5,065 nt of DNA, taken from Pseudomonadota bacterium (lineage in GTDB: Bacteria; Pseudomonadota; Alphaproteobacteria; UBA2136; UBA6156). Positions 5,002 through 5,065 of this stretch are shown piece by piece (positions within the stretch are counted from its first letter, which is position 1; each line of letters begins with the position of its first letter). Below the pieces are notes generated by a model. It saw only the letters and a list, made by a program, of their open reading frames with translations, was not told where the DNA came from and did no database searches. The DNA is taken from NCBI GenBank assembly GCA_009927255.1, contig RFNJ01000067.1, positions 1-5,065 of the forward strand, in the 5' to 3' direction. The translations under genes and the position numbers were made by a program.

Positions 5002-5065
5002 CCCGGGCTCAGGCTGGGCACCCCGATTTTTTGATAGGAAAAAATCGGCCCAGCCATGCCCCGGG
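5002..5065. repeat. Large nested inverted repeat downstream of the ejection protein gene
   Basis: Three consecutive stems are perfect: CCCGGG 5002-5007 with 5060-5065; GGCTGGG 5012-5018 with CCCAGCC 5049-5055; CCGATTTTTT 5023-5032 with AAAAAATCGG 5039-5048. Together they give 23 base pairs closing a six-base loop (GATAGG, 5033-5038), with a 4x4 internal loop between the outer and middle stems and a four-base bulge (CACC, 5019-5022). The structure reaches the window edge and may continue. No reading frame of note lies in the region 4956-5065. It could be a transcript-end or RNA-processing structure between the ejection gene and whatever follows. Confidence 0.8.
5004..5032 (+). terminator. Possible rho-independent terminator of the tail gene block
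   Basis: Within the left half of the large inverted repeat, 5004-5025 can fold by itself: GCTCA at 5007-5011 pairs with TGGGC at 5015-5019 (one G.U), and CGG 5004-5006 with CCG 5023-5025 across a small bulge. ATTTTTT follows at 5026-5032. This is the stem plus U-tract layout of an intrinsic terminator 49 bases after the last stop codon. The stem is imperfect, so strength is uncertain. Confidence 0.35.

Noticed and set aside
4692..5057. Minus-strand frame of 121 residues starting inside the palindrome
   Set aside because: Its first 34 codons are read from the non-coding tail and the rest is a shadow of the ejection gene. No ribosome site precedes it and the composition is not protein-like.
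1..5065. CRISPR arrays, tRNA genes, insertion sequences, defence or toxin-antitoxin genes
   Set aside because: No spaced repeats, cloverleaf, transposase, or known defence domain is visible; almost all of the window is taken by the five phage structural genes.

Overview
The window is a compact block of five tandem genes, all on the + strand. It encodes part of the tail and DNA-ejection apparatus of a short-tailed (podovirus-type) bacteriophage or prophage. The protein families, Shine-Dalgarno sites of the AGGAGG type, tight gene packing (4-bp and 17-bp overlaps, gaps of 30 and 14 bases) and lack of host-type genes support this. The DNA is GC-rich with a strong excess of G over C on the coding strand. 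A Gram-negative host is plausible from the resemblance to T7- and P22-type tail modules, but nothing in the window fixes the host.

Layout: (1) 1-57, a short T-rich leader in which a CCCCCT block can pair with the AGGGGG ribosome binding site of the first gene. (2) 58-693, a head-tail adaptor of the T7 gp11 / P22 gp4 kind. (3) 724-2469, a tail nozzle/stabilisation protein of the T7 gp12 / P22 gp10 kind. (4) 2466-3719, a tail fibre with a canonical phage Tail Collar domain and HxH motifs. (5) 3734-4204, a small GNAT-fold-like virion or assembly protein of the T7 gp13 / P22 gp14 position. (6) 4188-4955, a coiled-coil, glycine-rich internal virion (ejection) protein of the T7 gp14 / P22 gp7 position. 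(7) 4956-5065, a non-coding tail with a short direct repeat and a large nested inverted repeat that reaches the window edge and overlaps a possible terminator.

The likely assembly is as follows. The adaptor sits under the portal, the nozzle caps it and closes the tail tube, and the fibre attaches there to bind the host. The ejection protein is packed inside the head and released at infection to help DNA cross the envelope. The order adaptor - nozzle - fibre - GNAT-like - ejection protein matches P22 4-10-26-14-7 and, apart from the fibre, T7 11-12-13-14.

No wholly new system is visible. The observations most worth a second look are a beta-rich module that seems shared between the adjacent nozzle and fibre proteins, a GNAT-like protein without an acetyl-CoA loop, a triple WDS repeat in the nozzle, and the RNA structures at both ends of the window.
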